Source: Microvelia longipes
Taxonomy: Eukaryota > Arthropoda > Insecta > Hemiptera > Veliidae
Direction of reading: 5' to 3'
NCBI GenBank assembly: GCA_018340805.1
Contig: JACMZG010000041.1
Coordinates: 192,604-256,603 of the forward strand
DNA: 64,000 nucleotides
Shown here: positions 12,988 through 24,560 of the stretch, piece by piece
Numbering within the stretch: position 1 is the stretch's first letter
Layout: the number at the start of each line of letters is the position of its first letter
Notes under the pieces: model-generated
What the model was told of the DNA's origin: nothing
What the model saw: the letters and a program-made list of their open reading frames with translations, nothing else
Databases searched by the model: none
Translations under genes and position numbers: made by a program

Positions 12988-13987
12988 NNNNNNNNNNNNN
13001 NNNNNNNNNNNNNNNNNNNNNNNNNNNNNNNNNNNNNNNNNNNNNNNNNNNNNNNNNNNNNNNNNNNNNNNNNNNNNNNNNNNNNNNNNNNNNNNNNNNN
13101 NNNNNNNNNNNNNNNNNNNNNNNNNNNNNNNNNNNNNNNNNNNNNNNNNNNNNNNNNNNNNNNNNNNNNNNNNNNNNNNNNNNNNNNNNNNNNNNNNNNN
13201 NNNNNNNNNNNNNNNNNNNNNNNNNNNNNNNNNNNNNNNNNNNNNNNNNNNNNNNNNNNNNNNNNNNNNNNNNNNNNNNNNNNNNNNNNNNNNNNNNNNN
13301 NNNNNNNNNNNNNNNNNNNNNNNNNNNNNNNNNNNNNNNNNNNNNNNNNNNNNNNNNNNNNNNNNNNNNNNNNNNNNNNNNNNNNNNNNNNNNNNNNNNN
13401 NNNNNNNNNNNNNNNNNNNNNNNNNNNNNNNNNNNNNNNNNNNNNNNNNNNNNNNNNNNNNNNNNNNNNNNNNNNNNNNNNNNNNNNNNNNNNNNNNNNN
13501 NNNNNNNNNNNNNNNNNNNNNNNNNNNNNNNNNNNNNNNNNNNNNNNNNNNNNNNNNNNNNNNNNNNNNNNNNNNNNNNNNNNNNNNNNNNNNNNNNNNN
13601 NNNNNNNNNNNNNNNNNNNNNNNNNNNNNNNNNNNNNNNNNNNNNNNNNNNNNNNNNNNNNNNNNNNNNNNNNNNNNNNNNNNNNNNNNNNNNNNNNNNN
13701 NNNNNNNNNNNNNNNNNNNNNNNNNNNNNNNNNNNNNNNNNNNNNNNNNNNNNNNNNNNNNNNNNNNNNNNNNNNNNNNNNNNNNNNNNNNNNNNNNNNN
13801 NNNNNNNNNNNNNNNNNNNNNNNNNNNNNNNNNNNNNNNNNNNNNNNNNNNNNNNNNNNNNNNNNNNNNNNNNNNNNNNNNNNNNNNNNNNNNNNNNNNN
13901 NNNNNNNNNNNNNNNNNNNNNNNNNNNNNNNNNNNNNNNNNNNNNNNNNNNNNNNNNNNNNNNNNNNNNNNNNNNNNNNNNNNNNNN
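12988..13987. other. Assembly gap (1000 N)
   Basis: Exactly 1000 N, a fixed-size scaffolding gap. Any reading frame across it is artificial. Confidence 1.
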
Positions 13988-14676
13988 TATTGTGTTGGAT
14001 TTTCTGTCTGTTATTATTGTAGTTCCCAGCTTGGTATGCAAACTGAGTCTGAGAGAAATCGAAGCTATCGAGCTATATAAAAATCGGTTCTTTAGGTCTA
14101 GTTGGAGAAAACATATTTTGATCGAATTAAGGATTTTGACCGGCAATGGATCAATTTTTTATTCGTATTATGATTTTAACATGGAATAAGATCAATTAAG
14201 TATGAAATTGGTAACAAGTTATTTTCTTGAATAAGTAATAAATAAGTATATCGACCGTTTTTTTGTTCCTCATAAAAGTTAAGTAGTAATCGAGCTGAGG
14301 GTCGAGTACCTGAATGGGTGATTCCATAGAAATAATACAATTGTATTTACCGTCTGAGGTGGCGAACAAAGCGGGGTCCAAAGCCGTGTTGGAAAATAAA
14401 TATTAAAAATGTATATATTCTGTGGACAAGCGTCGATACTAAGTTCCGAGTTTGTCCGTCTCCAGTTATATTATGTGTGATATTTTACAATAGGTGACGC
14501 GTAAGCTGTGGTTCCGAGCCTTGTTGCAGATGTCAGTGTGCTCATTAATGAACCTGAGTTTAGGCAAAAATTTAGGGACCCTCAATAGTTGTATATAATG
14601 AAAGTAACAACCTTTATAGTAAAAATTGTTTAATATTATTTTTATTAATTTATGAATATATAATATATTAATATAT

Positions 14677-14710
<34 letters not shown>

Positions 14711-14756
14711 TAAATAATATATAATTATATACTTATATATATATATATATATTATA

Positions 14757-14799
<43 letters not shown>

Positions 14800-15210
14800 T
14801 AGTTTATTTATATATATATATATTAAGGCATAAATGAAACTCCACGTTCAAGATTTTATTTCCCTATAGTTTCCAATTAAGGTATTAAGCTCTTACCAAA
14901 CATATTTTTAATTGCAGTAAAAAAATTCGTAAATTATATCATATAAAAGAAAAATCAATTTGATTTTAATACCTTAATTTTATTTTGGAAAAAAACTTTT
15001 TTTTTTTTCCCCGCCAAATTTATTTACCCCTTTAATTTTTTTTTTTTTGATTTTTGGGGGGTCCCACCAAAAATTTTTTAAACATTTTTAACAGATTTTT
15101 TAAAATAGGAATTAGAGGGATATAAAAAGATTTATTAAAATTTGTATAAAGATTTTATGAAGTGTGGAGATACTGTTTTTTTATATATTAAAAATTAGTT
15201 CGTTGTTTTT
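13988..15210 (+). repeat. Right duplicate of the 11865-12987 segment
   Basis: Repeats the left segment in the same order: GTGTTGGAT...CTGTCTG, the CTATCGAGCTATATAAAAATCG motif, the 5S-like block (about 14278-14330), the (TA)n tract (14650-14825), then CTCCACGTTCAAG and the A/T-rich tail. Differences are mostly indels, many in homopolymers. Confidence 0.85.
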
Positions 15211-15675
15211 ATATTTTATGAATGAACGTGTATTGGGTTGATGATCCGACGCAGATGGGTTGTTGGGAAACTGGACGTTTGTTGTATATAAAAATATACT
15301 AAAAAAAAAAGAATTAGTATCTGTAATTAGCGCCGATGAAAAAAATCAAATATCAAAAGTAGCGTTACCGACTCTTAATAGATTTCTGGTTAAATAAGTT
15401 GGTGCGGTTAAATTTGACGTAGAATCAACTTATAAATATAAAACAAAACAACACTCCGAACGAATTATGTTTTAAAGAACATTAACACACATTTTTTTTT
15501 TATAGTTTTTGAAAATACGGTGAGGACTTTGTATTAGTGAAAGGGGAGTTCTAAATTTTAGATAATGCTTTTTGAAGAATTAAAAATAATATATCATTGC
15601 CATTTTGCACGGTTTTTTAATAAAGAATTGAATGATACTCAAACCAGCAAAGCGTTGCATCAGGAACTTGGGAAA
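15211..15675. other. Intergenic, no recognised feature
   Basis: No supported gene. A short frame starting at 15565 runs into a family A copy and is not considered coding. Confidence 0.5.
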
Positions 15676-15679
15676 GATC

Positions 15680-16412
15680 TAATATCGGGTACGGTACCTC
15701 GGAAATTTTTCCTCATCCACATCGATTCGCTACGCGCTTCCTCTGAGCTTCGGATTCGCATTGCTCGTCCCAAAGAGAGTAAATGCATTCGTTTCAATTT
15801 GTCGCGATTCACCCCATTACAGCACTGACCACACTCATTGCGCCTACTGTTATATCACATGAAAATATGGACTACTTGCTCGGATGAAACGGCAAGTACA
15901 GTGCGTAAAGGTATTATTATGTACTGAAATTTCACTTAATTGATTGTTAAAAATTGTTGTGTACGATTTTTAAAATCGTACACAAGTCATTTGATAAAAT
16001 TTACTATGCTGGATAATGAGATGAACTTGGCACATATGTTGTCTTAATACTGGCTACATTCGTGCCAAAGTCACTCCTCATGATTTTTTTCTTCGTTTTA
16101 TATTTTTTTAGAAATTTTGCTTAGGTCAATATTACGGGTTTAATGACGTCATAACAAATTATTTCCCGAATAGCACTACAGCGAAGACTTATTTATTGTT
16201 ACAAAGTTTTAATCTTTAGATAAATTACACGAGGAGCTACGTATAACAGGACACCCACACACATACCGACAGACAACTTTGGTTGAAAAACACTTGAAGG
16301 CCCTTAAAACACCTGAAACGGGATTAATTCCGGTGACATTCCGGTTTGGGATTTTTTGCAAACAACAATACTTTTTCATATAGCTACGGGTATAAATGAG
16401 GAAAAGTTATAA
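15680..16412 (-). mobile_element. Family A repeat, near-complete copy
   Basis: Begins with ATCGGGTACGGTACCTCGG and ends with TATAAATGAGGAAAAGTT. The minus-strand 5S-like block is degenerate (about 15808-15845). A perfect short hairpin at 15956-15984 (TTGTGTACGAT and its complement) lies in the body. It is head-to-head with the next copy. Confidence 0.8.
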
Positions 16413-16429
16413 AAATGGCCCAACTAATT

Positions 16430-16870
16430 GGTTCGTCATTTATACTTTTCCTTTCAGTTCCATACGAAGGTACATAGGGAAAAGTTATTGTATTGCGAAA
16501 AAAAATCGAAACCGAGATGGTCACCGGAATTATCCGTTTCAGGCGTTTTAGGCCTCCTGAGTGGTTTTCACAAAGTTATGTCTGTGCTGTTATCATCGGT
16601 AGCACCAGTGTATTTATGCTAGAGAATAAATGCTTTGTACAAATATATCAATCTACCGCTTGTAGTTGTGCTTATTCGAAAATTTTTTTATACTGACGTC
16701 ATTACCTGCAATAATGACTCGCAAAATTTCTTATTACCATAAAAGCGGAAATAGGTATACGATACATTTTTATAAAATGTATAATAATGTATAAAAACGC
16801 ATGTCAGCCATGTTAGACTAGGCATATGTGCTAATTTTTATCTCATTAATAGCATGAGTTTGAAGCTGTC
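16430..16870 (+). mobile_element. Family A repeat, 5' half
   Basis: Starts near TTTATACTTTTCC and runs through the conserved body to the TCATTACCTGCAATAATGAC region and beyond. It lacks the 5S-like block. With the preceding minus-strand copy it forms an inverted pair separated by about 18 bp. Confidence 0.75.
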
Positions 16871-17085
16871 TCCACGACAAAAGCAAATCGTTTCGATAAT
16901 ATCTATTATCGAATTGACGCAGGTGATTACTATGAGTTGAAAAACACCTATAATGTAAATTCATTCGTTATTCGTTTTATTAGTGGAGCTAAGTTATGAA
17001 CTTGGTAATGATCCCAAATATATAACACAGGGTTTTAATTATTTAATTAACTGCGTTAGGCTTTGCGGTTATTGCCCATGAAGAT

Positions 17086-17336
17086 TAAGTCTCCGGTTGA
17101 TGACGCGTCAATGTTAAGATGAAGAACCGAATGTTTCGCTACACCTGTGGGAGGCATCTTCAGGGATGTAGGACGATTCATGGATAGAGAAAACACCATG
17201 CCTCTACAAAACTGAGTTCAGTTTTTAGAGCATTGTGTTTCTATCTAATTGTGTCCTACATCCCTGAAGATGCTTCCAAATGGAACGAACGTCGGATTTC
17301 TTTCATCTTACATTGACGCGGGTCACACGGAGACTA
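17086..17336. mobile_element. Fold-back element (family E)
   Basis: About 110-bp inverted arms flank a centre near 17218. The outer arms carry TTAAGTCTCCGG versus GGAGACTAAA and GACGCGTCAATGTTAAGATG versus its complement. The inner arms carry GGCATCTTCAGGGATGTAGG versus TCCTACATCCCTGAAGATGC. No coding capacity. Related inner arms occur at 29.6-30.0 kb, so it is a dispersed family. Confidence 0.75.
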
Positions 17337-18540
17337 AAGAGGTTATTAGGTTTATTATTGGCGTTTGAGTTCATTAATTACATTTCCCTATAGTGAAAAT
17401 CTCAACCACATTTTAACGTCGGTACATTAATTATCTAATAAACGCCGTCCCGCAAAAGATTTAAACGTTTTACGAAAAAACGATGGAAGCCTTAAGTTAG
17501 GATGGCACAAGTTTTTCTTTATTCAATCACTTTTCCAAAATATTTAAAAATACCTCAAATTTGTCTTATGAGATTAAGGTTAAAAATCCAAATTAATAAA
17601 AATTCATAAATATCTGCCAGGTCCAAAACTCTCCCCAGAATTATGCTAATTCCGTTATTATAAGTTTTTACCTGATATTTAAACACAAGAAGGATGTGAT
17701 TCTGTGGAAGAATTCCAGAAAGACCATATAGTCATATTTAAGTGTCCGAGTTATAGGTGATAAAACCGGTCGGTCCGTATGGGTGTCCTTAGAGGTTTGG
17801 TGTTAATGACTCCCTCCCATATGGATTCTTTAACAGGGTATATTATTGATTGCCTTTTCCAGTATCTTTCTTTCCGTTGATAAAAAAGAAAAAGAGGAAA
17901 AGAGTCAAAAGATATAAAAATTATAAGATTGAATGAAAAAAGTATATTTTTTTTGTAGTATAAAAGATAAAATATTAGTGTTTTTTGTCGGTATTTAAGA
18001 ATTAGTTAGAAGAAGAAAGTAAAATAAAAATTGAGTGAGTAAGAAGATGAGGTATGGGGAGTGGCGACCGGTTCCAGGTGTGAGGTCCCCCACACCTTAT
18101 TCCAACTCGAAATCCTTAACCAGAGGCGAAAATGAGTTAGTAAAACCAATGTGTCAGTGGTGGTATACTCGCTTCTGACACGCCTACGCCTTCTCAAGCA
18201 GCTATCTTTTAGGAGGTCCCCCACATCTTCTATAAACATTCTTTAAGATGACTTTCCTACTAAAACAGGCGTGAATAAATACACATAAAACCAAATAGTG
18301 CTACTAAACACAATTATATCATCCGCGTATAAACAAAAAATTCTTCCTTATAGATTCGTGCTACTATAACTATATCGTCCATATACACAAAAATTATGAT
18401 GAAGCAACATTTTTTCAATGATTTAATTTAAATACTTAATGAGCCAAGTATTTGTATTTGTTAAGGACTTAGGACTTAAAAAAATTATAATAGGCAGACA
18501 TTTTTTAAAAAATCATTGTCCTTAAGCTTTAACAGGTGCT
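17337..18540. other. Intergenic with unrecognised repeat-like segment
   Basis: No clear gene. Between about 18040 and 18240 a less A/T-rich stretch contains GGTCCCCCACA twice (about 18085 and 18215), suggesting the end of an unidentified element. The 77-codon minus frame across it resembles no protein I know. Confidence 0.4.
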
Positions 18541-18599
18541 CTGCCTAATGGATAAATCAATTTTTGAATAACGCCTTTAAAATTTTAAAGGACACTCGT

Positions 18600-18945
18600 T
18601 GAGACTTGATGGAAAACTATGTTCATTGGATAACAAATGGTAACGTCATTTGGGGTACTGAACTACTGAAGAATGCTTTAGATCGAACCGCTAGACTATT
18701 GTCTCCCTGAGTGTTTATCAGACGGCTTGGACTTCGTTTTAATCAAACTGCCAGAGCTTCACGCCAAAGACTATGGAGCCTAAACATTTTAGGGTCACAT
18801 TTTTGAAAGTTAGTTTGGTTATGTCTAAACTTTGTGAGACAACATTGAAGTTTTTCTATTACATTTCTATTACTTGAGTATGTAGGACGTTTGTATAGTA
18901 CACTTGGATAATGGTTTGAAACTATGGTATGTAATATCATAAGAC
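18600..18945 (-). pseudogene. Possible non-LTR retrotransposon relic (post-RT region)
   Basis: A 65-codon minus frame (18940-18743) contains NVIEKLQ, a Lys/Arg-rich stretch, and FRLHSLWREAL. This pattern resembles the region after the RT domain in CR1/RTE-type LINEs (IEKVQ...LGLxSLxxRR). Stops interrupt it on both sides. The assignment rests on this short resemblance only. Confidence 0.3.
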
Positions 18946-19169
18946 CTTCAGGAAACGTAGACGTTTGTATCCTCTTTATTTTTATTCTATAAGTTGCAAA
19001 GCAAACTGAGTATTAGTCGATTGGGAGATACGAGCGTGTCACAATATATCGAGAGGCCTGAAACATTATTATTAGGTCTCTTTGAAAAACATCTAAATTG
19101 GTACCCAATCAAGTGAAACCTCCTCTAAGATAGGTTTAAGGTTATAAAAAAATACATTATCGTCTGCTT

Positions 19170-19510
19170 TTCCACATGGTTTGTGTTTTTGTTTTGTGAT
19201 TTTAAACCAATTGTTATAAGGATGTTACTGTACTTTTTTACTGCTTATTTAATTGTATTAATTAGAGGAAGTTATCAGGTTACTTTTTGCGTATGTTTCA
19301 AAATTCAACCAATAGATTCCTCTATTGATAATAACCATCTTCATATGCCAATGAATCAATTTTCGTCTGCTTTTCAATTATTTGAATTTGCGTTTTGTAT
19401 TTTTAACGTTTAACAGTTAAATTTGAGTTATATTGAAGGCTAAGGTTGGTCAGGTATACTTTTTCGATGTTTAAAATTCGACAAAAATAGGAGTCATCTA
19501 GTAAAATATC
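19170..19510. repeat. Dispersed repeat family C
   Basis: Two related stretches contain CAGGTTACTTTTTGCG/TATACTTTTTCGATGTTT followed by AAAATTC(A/G)AC. A third copy is at 33925-34050. No coding potential is evident, and the 76-codon plus frame is not convincing. Confidence 0.5.
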
Positions 19511-19885
19511 TCTAAGTTTGAAAAAGTAAGGAGAAAGAAGAAAATAAAATACTTTTAGCTTCAAGATCATTCATAAAACGTTAATAACGTTAAATTTTCA
19601 CGATATTTTTTCATCTTTTTTTAAAGAGGGTGTATTCATTATTTTGATCTAATTTGACGGTGTGTATCGATTGCGAAACCAACCGGAGAGGAACAAAGAA
19701 GAAAAAGAAAAACTACGATGCTTACTCTAGACCCATATTAATGCTAATATAACCTTACAACCTATGTTTTAGTTATTATAACTTAACCTCATTGAACTAG
19801 TAGAACGTCACATAGGGAACTCGTGAGTAAGAAATATGTAAAAAAAATATTTTAAGAGAGTACAACAAGAAAAAATACAACTTGG
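19511..19885. other. Intergenic, no recognised feature
   Basis: A/T-rich sequence without supported features. Confidence 0.5.
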
Positions 19886-19887
19886 CA

Positions 19888-20283
19888 CTAAAATTCGAGT
19901 ACGGGGAGGTACCTCGGAACTTTTCCTCAACAAGTCGGATTACGCATACGATCATCCTTTTCTATCGGGTTCGTTCGCTCTTTTATGCTTAGAATATACC
20001 AGGCTTTAATGTTTATACTGCACATGTCTTCGGACTTGCGTCGCTCGCCCTCAGAAAGTAAATACATCCGTTTCATTCCAGCGGTCTCACAACAGGCAGT
20101 GACCGCAATCTATGCTGCTTAAAAATATATACTGTAACTAAATTTCAACGTTAATTGGATTTAATTTTACGATTTTAATACATTAAAAAAAAAAGGTACA
20201 CTACACAAGTAATTTGGTTAAAAAATTTACTAATGCAGATAATAAAATGAAACTTGGCCATATGTTGATCTTAGTATATTTTA
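19888..20283 (-). mobile_element. Family A repeat, 3' half, interrupted copy
   Basis: Starts at the family end (GTACCTCGGAACTTTTCCTC) and includes a minus-strand 5S-like block at about 20080-20122 with tail motif CGGACTTGCGTCGCTCG. The copy stops near 20283. Its remaining terminus appears at about 21050-21215. Confidence 0.7.
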
Positions 20284-21050
20284 GAAACGCAGCAGCGTTC
20301 CGCCCCGCCAAGTCAAGAAGAAAAGTTAAAAATTACACCGCTTTAGTCAGTAAAGAAAGTCAAAAACCTTTAAAGCGTGTGCCATGTTATATTACTTTGT
20401 ACGGCAATAAAGTAGGGGTTTTGAGGGTCATGTAGCGTATTGTAAAGGGCTATTATTAAAAGGCTATGTATTAAATATTATTATAATATCTTTTAAAGGC
20501 GTTGCCTTGTGGATAAAAAATAAAACAAATCATCCAAATTGGCCAAAGGCAGAAGTGGAAGAAAAAAGAGGTTTGAAAAATCATTTTTGACGACTTCTTA
20601 TTTTTATTTTCCGTGCACTTTTTGTTGGCGCAACCTACAGTCTAAAACTACTGAACGGCATTTTTGCGTCATTCCTCCCAAATTAGACATTTCCTACGCT
20701 GAACTCGGAGCGGAAAAATAGCTAGCGAAACTATAGCTTTAATACGTCTGGACGCACCTACTGCCTAAAACTACGAACAGATTTTGATGTGTGAGGATTT
20801 TTAGAGTCGTCTTTATACTCATGTGCTTTCCATACGAGCCACACGAGCTAAATATATCCAAAATGGATATCTAAATATTCCAATTAGATATTAAATAAAT
20901 TATGAAATTTGACATTTCCTACGCTAAAAAGCATGAGATCTGACCAAAACCACTTACGTGGTAAAAACTCCCCCGTCAAGTCTTTGGTCAAAAAAAGTAG
21001 GGAAATTAAACTTTTCTGTCCCGCAAGGGATGTTCCGTATTGGGGTGGAG
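20284..21050. other. Unidentified insert inside a family A copy
   Basis: About 770 bp lying between the two halves of one family A copy, so probably a nested insertion. It has a repeated motif ACATTTCCTACGCT (20687 and 20928) and TCTAAAACTACTGAAC/CCTAAAACTACGAAC (about 20641, 20764), hinting at internal tandem structure. The frames of 73 and 60 codons were not recognised. Confidence 0.45.
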
Positions 21051-21215
21051 GACGGTCAATTCACTAGCATAAACACCTGGTAGCTAAGATAACAGACACA
21101 CATCACAAAACACTCTCCTCTTACAAAGCACACAACTTTTTGAAACCCTTAGGATGTCTTACCTGAATCCGGTTTCGGATATTTTTGCAAACACAATACT
21201 TTTGGATATAAAAAG
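21050..21215 (-). mobile_element. Family A repeat, 5' terminal remainder
   Basis: Contains TCACTAGCATAAACACCTGG, GATAACAGACACACA and TTTGCAAACACAATACTTTT, the order expected after 20283 in an intact copy. Confidence 0.65.
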
Positions 21216-21535
21216 TAAAAATGTCACACCCGAAAAAACTAACTATGGACTAAATTTAAACTTTATTGAAAAATAGGAAAAATAATTCAGGAAAAAAAAC
21301 TTCCAAAAGCGCTAAAGAAATAAAATAAGATTTTTCACATATTTGATCGGAAAGCATTAATCTTTGTTACAGGGAATGGCCAAGAAGTTTTGTTAGGAGG
21401 GTGGGATGAAAAAAAAACTAGGAACCCTTAAAAAAAAGTGCCCCAGGGGTGCCGTGTATTTTTAGGGGTGAGACATCTTTACTTGGTTTCAGTTTCTGGT
21501 TTTAGGAAATTATATTTTTCTTTATTTATTTATTT
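21216..21535. other. Intergenic, no recognised feature
   Basis: No gene. Leads into the satellite at 21.56 kb. Confidence 0.45.
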
Positions 21536-21558
21536 ATATTTTCTTTTTAAAGCATATA

Positions 21559-22402
21559 TTCTTATTCTTAATAAATATTTTTTTTATTTATATCTTAATG
21601 GTGAGCAATTTTATTTTTTAGGTTTTGACAATTGATGTGTTAGAGCGTTTGGTCCTAACCTAATATTTGAACAATATTTTTAGAGAAAGTTTGCATAATC
21701 TAACCTAAAATATTTTTAAACAAAGATTTTTTAGAAGTAAGTTTACATACTCTTACCTAAAATATTTTTAACAAAGATTTTTTAGAGCAAGTTTACATAA
21801 TCTACCTTAAAATATTTAAACAAGGTTTTTTAGAACCAATTTTACAATACTCTACCTAAAATATTTTAAACAAATATTTGTTTAGAAGCAAGGTTTGCAT
21901 ACTACTACCTAATATTTAACAAAAGATTTTTAGAGCATTTGCAATCTTCAGCACGAAAGAATATGTACATATTCTTATTTTTTTATATTTATATCTTTAA
22001 TGGTGAGCATTATATTTTTTGGTTTGAAATTGATGGTGTTAAGAGGCAAGTTTGCATTCCTTAACTAATATTTGGAACAAATATTTTTAGAGAAAGTTTG
22101 GCCATAATCTACCTAAAAATATTTTTAACAAGACTTTTTAGAGCTAAGTTTGCATACTCTATCTAAAATATTTTCTAACAAGATTTTTTAGAGCAAGTTA
22201 CATTACTCTACTAAAAATATTTTTAACCAAAGATTTTTAGAGCAAGTTACTAATCTACCTAAATATTTTTTAACAAAGGTTTTTTAGACCAATTACATAC
22301 TACCTAAAATATTTTAACAATATTTTTTAGGAGCAAGTTTGATTATCTACTAAAATTTTTTAACAAAGATTTTGTTAGAGCATGTTTGCATCTTCAGCCC
22401 GA
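21559..22402. repeat. Higher-order satellite: about 430-bp block x2 built of about 50-bp units
   Basis: The small unit (CTAAAATATTTTTAACAAAG followed by ATTTTTTAGAGCAAGTTT) recurs about every 50 bp, roughly 14 times. A larger block starts with TTTATATCTTTAATGGTGAGC and ends with CTTCAGC(A/C)CGAAAGAATATG. It occurs twice (about 21559-21965 and 21975-22402), giving a two-level repeat. Confidence 0.85.
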
Positions 22403-22562
22403 AGAATATGTCCTAAAGTTTTATATTTTCACCCATCGATGGTATTTAATATCACTGAAGAAGGAATAATTTTTTCTCTTTCAATAAACTAATTTGTTAA
22501 GAATTTCACAATAAAAATACGAAAGAAAAACTCAACCGACATTAAAAGGGAAATGGAAAAGA

Positions 22563-22769
22563 GTGGAAAATGCTCTCAAAGAATTCCAACTAAAAAGATG
22601 CTTAAAGAGAAAGAGAGATTTCGATTTTTACATACGAATAGCGCAAGTGACAAGACCTTCTTCTGGAAAACCTTTAGCGCTTGAGTGTTTTCCTACTCAA
22701 CTCTCTGGGGTAAAAAGTGCGTCGAGAAAAAAAACATCTTGCAAGGAACATTTTCGGATGTGGTTTTGA
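22563..22769 (+). CDS. Unrecognised 68-codon frame
   Basis: An open frame rich in Lys/Arg (KRCLKRKRDF) ending in CKEHFRMWF. Base composition is slightly less A/T-biased than its surroundings, but I recognise no domain, promoter or splice context. It may be chance or an exon of an unidentified gene. Confidence 0.12.
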   Translation: MENALKEFQLKRCLKRKRDFDFYIRIAQVTRPSSGKPLALECFPTQLSGVKSASRKKTSCKEHFRMWF

Positions 22770-22804
22770 AAGAAGAAAAAGAAAAAAGGGGTTTCAAATA
22801 AAAT

Positions 22805-23780
22805 GCGATGTAGATTTTTATTCTAAGACGAATTTCAATTTGAGTGTGTGAATGTAAATATTGCTCAAAGGTTTCAGATGTACATTAGGAGTATTGAAAT
22901 ACTAGAAAGTATAAAAGCAAAGGAATTGAAAATAGTATAAACATAAATAGGAGAAAAAAGAAATAACTAATGAGGAAAATAATAAAAATAAGCATAAACA
23001 TATTAATCTACAATAATATTTAAGAATAATTTTATTTGCAAATAATTAATTGTATTAAAATAAAATCATAAATTTAAACCAAAAAAAAAAAAATAAATGA
23101 TTACCTTAATGAGGTTTACAATAGAACTTTTGTAAATTTAATACAAGGTGTAAAATAGAATAGAGAAATAATAACAATGAAAAGTTTAATGTGAGGCTAT
23201 ATGATACATTTTATCAGTATTTTAATTATAATGATTCATTATAGTCAATGTTAAAGAAACTCATTGTGTTTAAAATTTTTTTTTTTAATTTTATTTTAAT
23301 TTTAATTATTAAATTATCTTAGTCGTTATTGTAAAAAATATAGTTTTGTGTTGTTTACAGCCAACTCGTTTTAATTATTATTAAAACCCGACAGAAGAGA
23401 GCTCTCTTTTGTTATTAACAAGGTCTAAGTGGCATAAAAATTTATTTATTACATACATACATTATTTTAAAAAATTGTAAAACAGTTGGCCGATATTTAT
23501 AATTTTTAAATGTTTAAACTGGTCGATGCCATACCATCCACACAAAACAACTATACAAAGTAAAAAAAAACCATAAACTCATAATAATAAAATTAAATTT
23601 ATGATCCTTAAAAAGGGACATAAAATTTTAAATATTAAGGATTAAAATCACTGTTAAAAGGAATTCCATTTCTCATTAAATATAAAATTTTGTTTAAAAT
23701 AAATTTAATATGATTGAAACTGGTTTTCACACTTTTCTATAAAAGTAAAAAAAATACCACCCATATAACGACGAGTATTA
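22805..23780. other. Intergenic, very A/T-rich
   Basis: No gene or RNA found. Several A and T homopolymers occur (for example near 23080 and 23275). Confidence 0.5.
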
Positions 23781-23784
23781 AATT

Positions 23785-23950
23785 CAATGAAATTAAAGAA
23801 AAATTAATACTACAGACACAAAATAAATAATAATTTAAAAAATTTTTCCAACATTAAAGCACGTGCCGTCTTTGTAGGCGTAAACCGGATTTTTTTATTT
23901 GAGTCCTTCGAAAAATTCTTATAATTTTTAAATACTTAATAGTATATATG
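23785..23950 (+). repeat. Family D repeat, left copy
   Basis: Shares with 25190-25345 the order CCAAC..TAAAGCACG, TTGTAGGCGT, ACCGGA, GAGTCCTTC and AATTCTTATAATTTTTAAATAC, in direct orientation. Confidence 0.6.
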
Positions 23951-24159
23951 CTACTGGGCTGTCAAGTGTTTTTTTTTCTTAACAGGGCAATTATATTGAC
24001 ATTCAAGCGAAGCGAGGCATTGAGGCATTAATATTGTCAAGGTATGTCTGTATGTATAGGCCATAATTCCCTTATGCCTGGCCATAGGGGAATTGAATGT
24101 TATGTTGCACGCAATCCTTGCAAAAAAGGGTCTCTCTTGGGCCCTGAACCCAGCCATAC

Positions 24160-24560
24160 CCAAAGCTATATTCAAAGGTGTAATTAAAGATTGACTCTTA
24201 ACCAATCACCTGCACCGCGGAACAAATCCTCTGGCATGAGAGATTTATGTTAAAGGACTCAGTCCCAAAGTAACAGAGAATCTCCTCAGTCTAAGCAGAA
24301 AGGACTTAGAACAGTAATTGGACTCCTGACTGGTCACTGTCACCTCTGAAAACACCTTATACCATTGGTATCTTTAAAGACAATCCAGTGTGTAGGCTTT
24401 GTGAGTCGGAAACCGAAACTGCCTCTCACATACTTCTGAGATGTGAAGCCCTAGCCTTTCAAAGATTCTCCAACTTGTAGAGCATTCTCACTAAGTTTGA
24501 CTCTACCAATGAATCACTGGTCAAAAAGATCCTAGACCTAGTCCGGGGAAAAGGATATTC
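24160..24560 (+). pseudogene. Jockey/R1-like LINE ORF2 C-terminal relic
   Basis: Plus-strand pieces in shifting frames give LLSLSRKDL, then RTVIGLLTGHCHL (24308-24350). An open stretch at 24363-24480 starts IGIFKDNPVCRLCESE and continues through ASHILLRCEAL. CxxC...H...C is the C-terminal zinc knuckle, and GLLTGHC is the conserved segment after the RNase H domain in I/jockey/R1-type non-LTR retrotransposons. Frameshifts near 24305 and 24350 and a stop at 24478 make it a fossil. RT and endonuclease are absent from the window, so this is a 5'-truncated copy. Confidence 0.75.
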
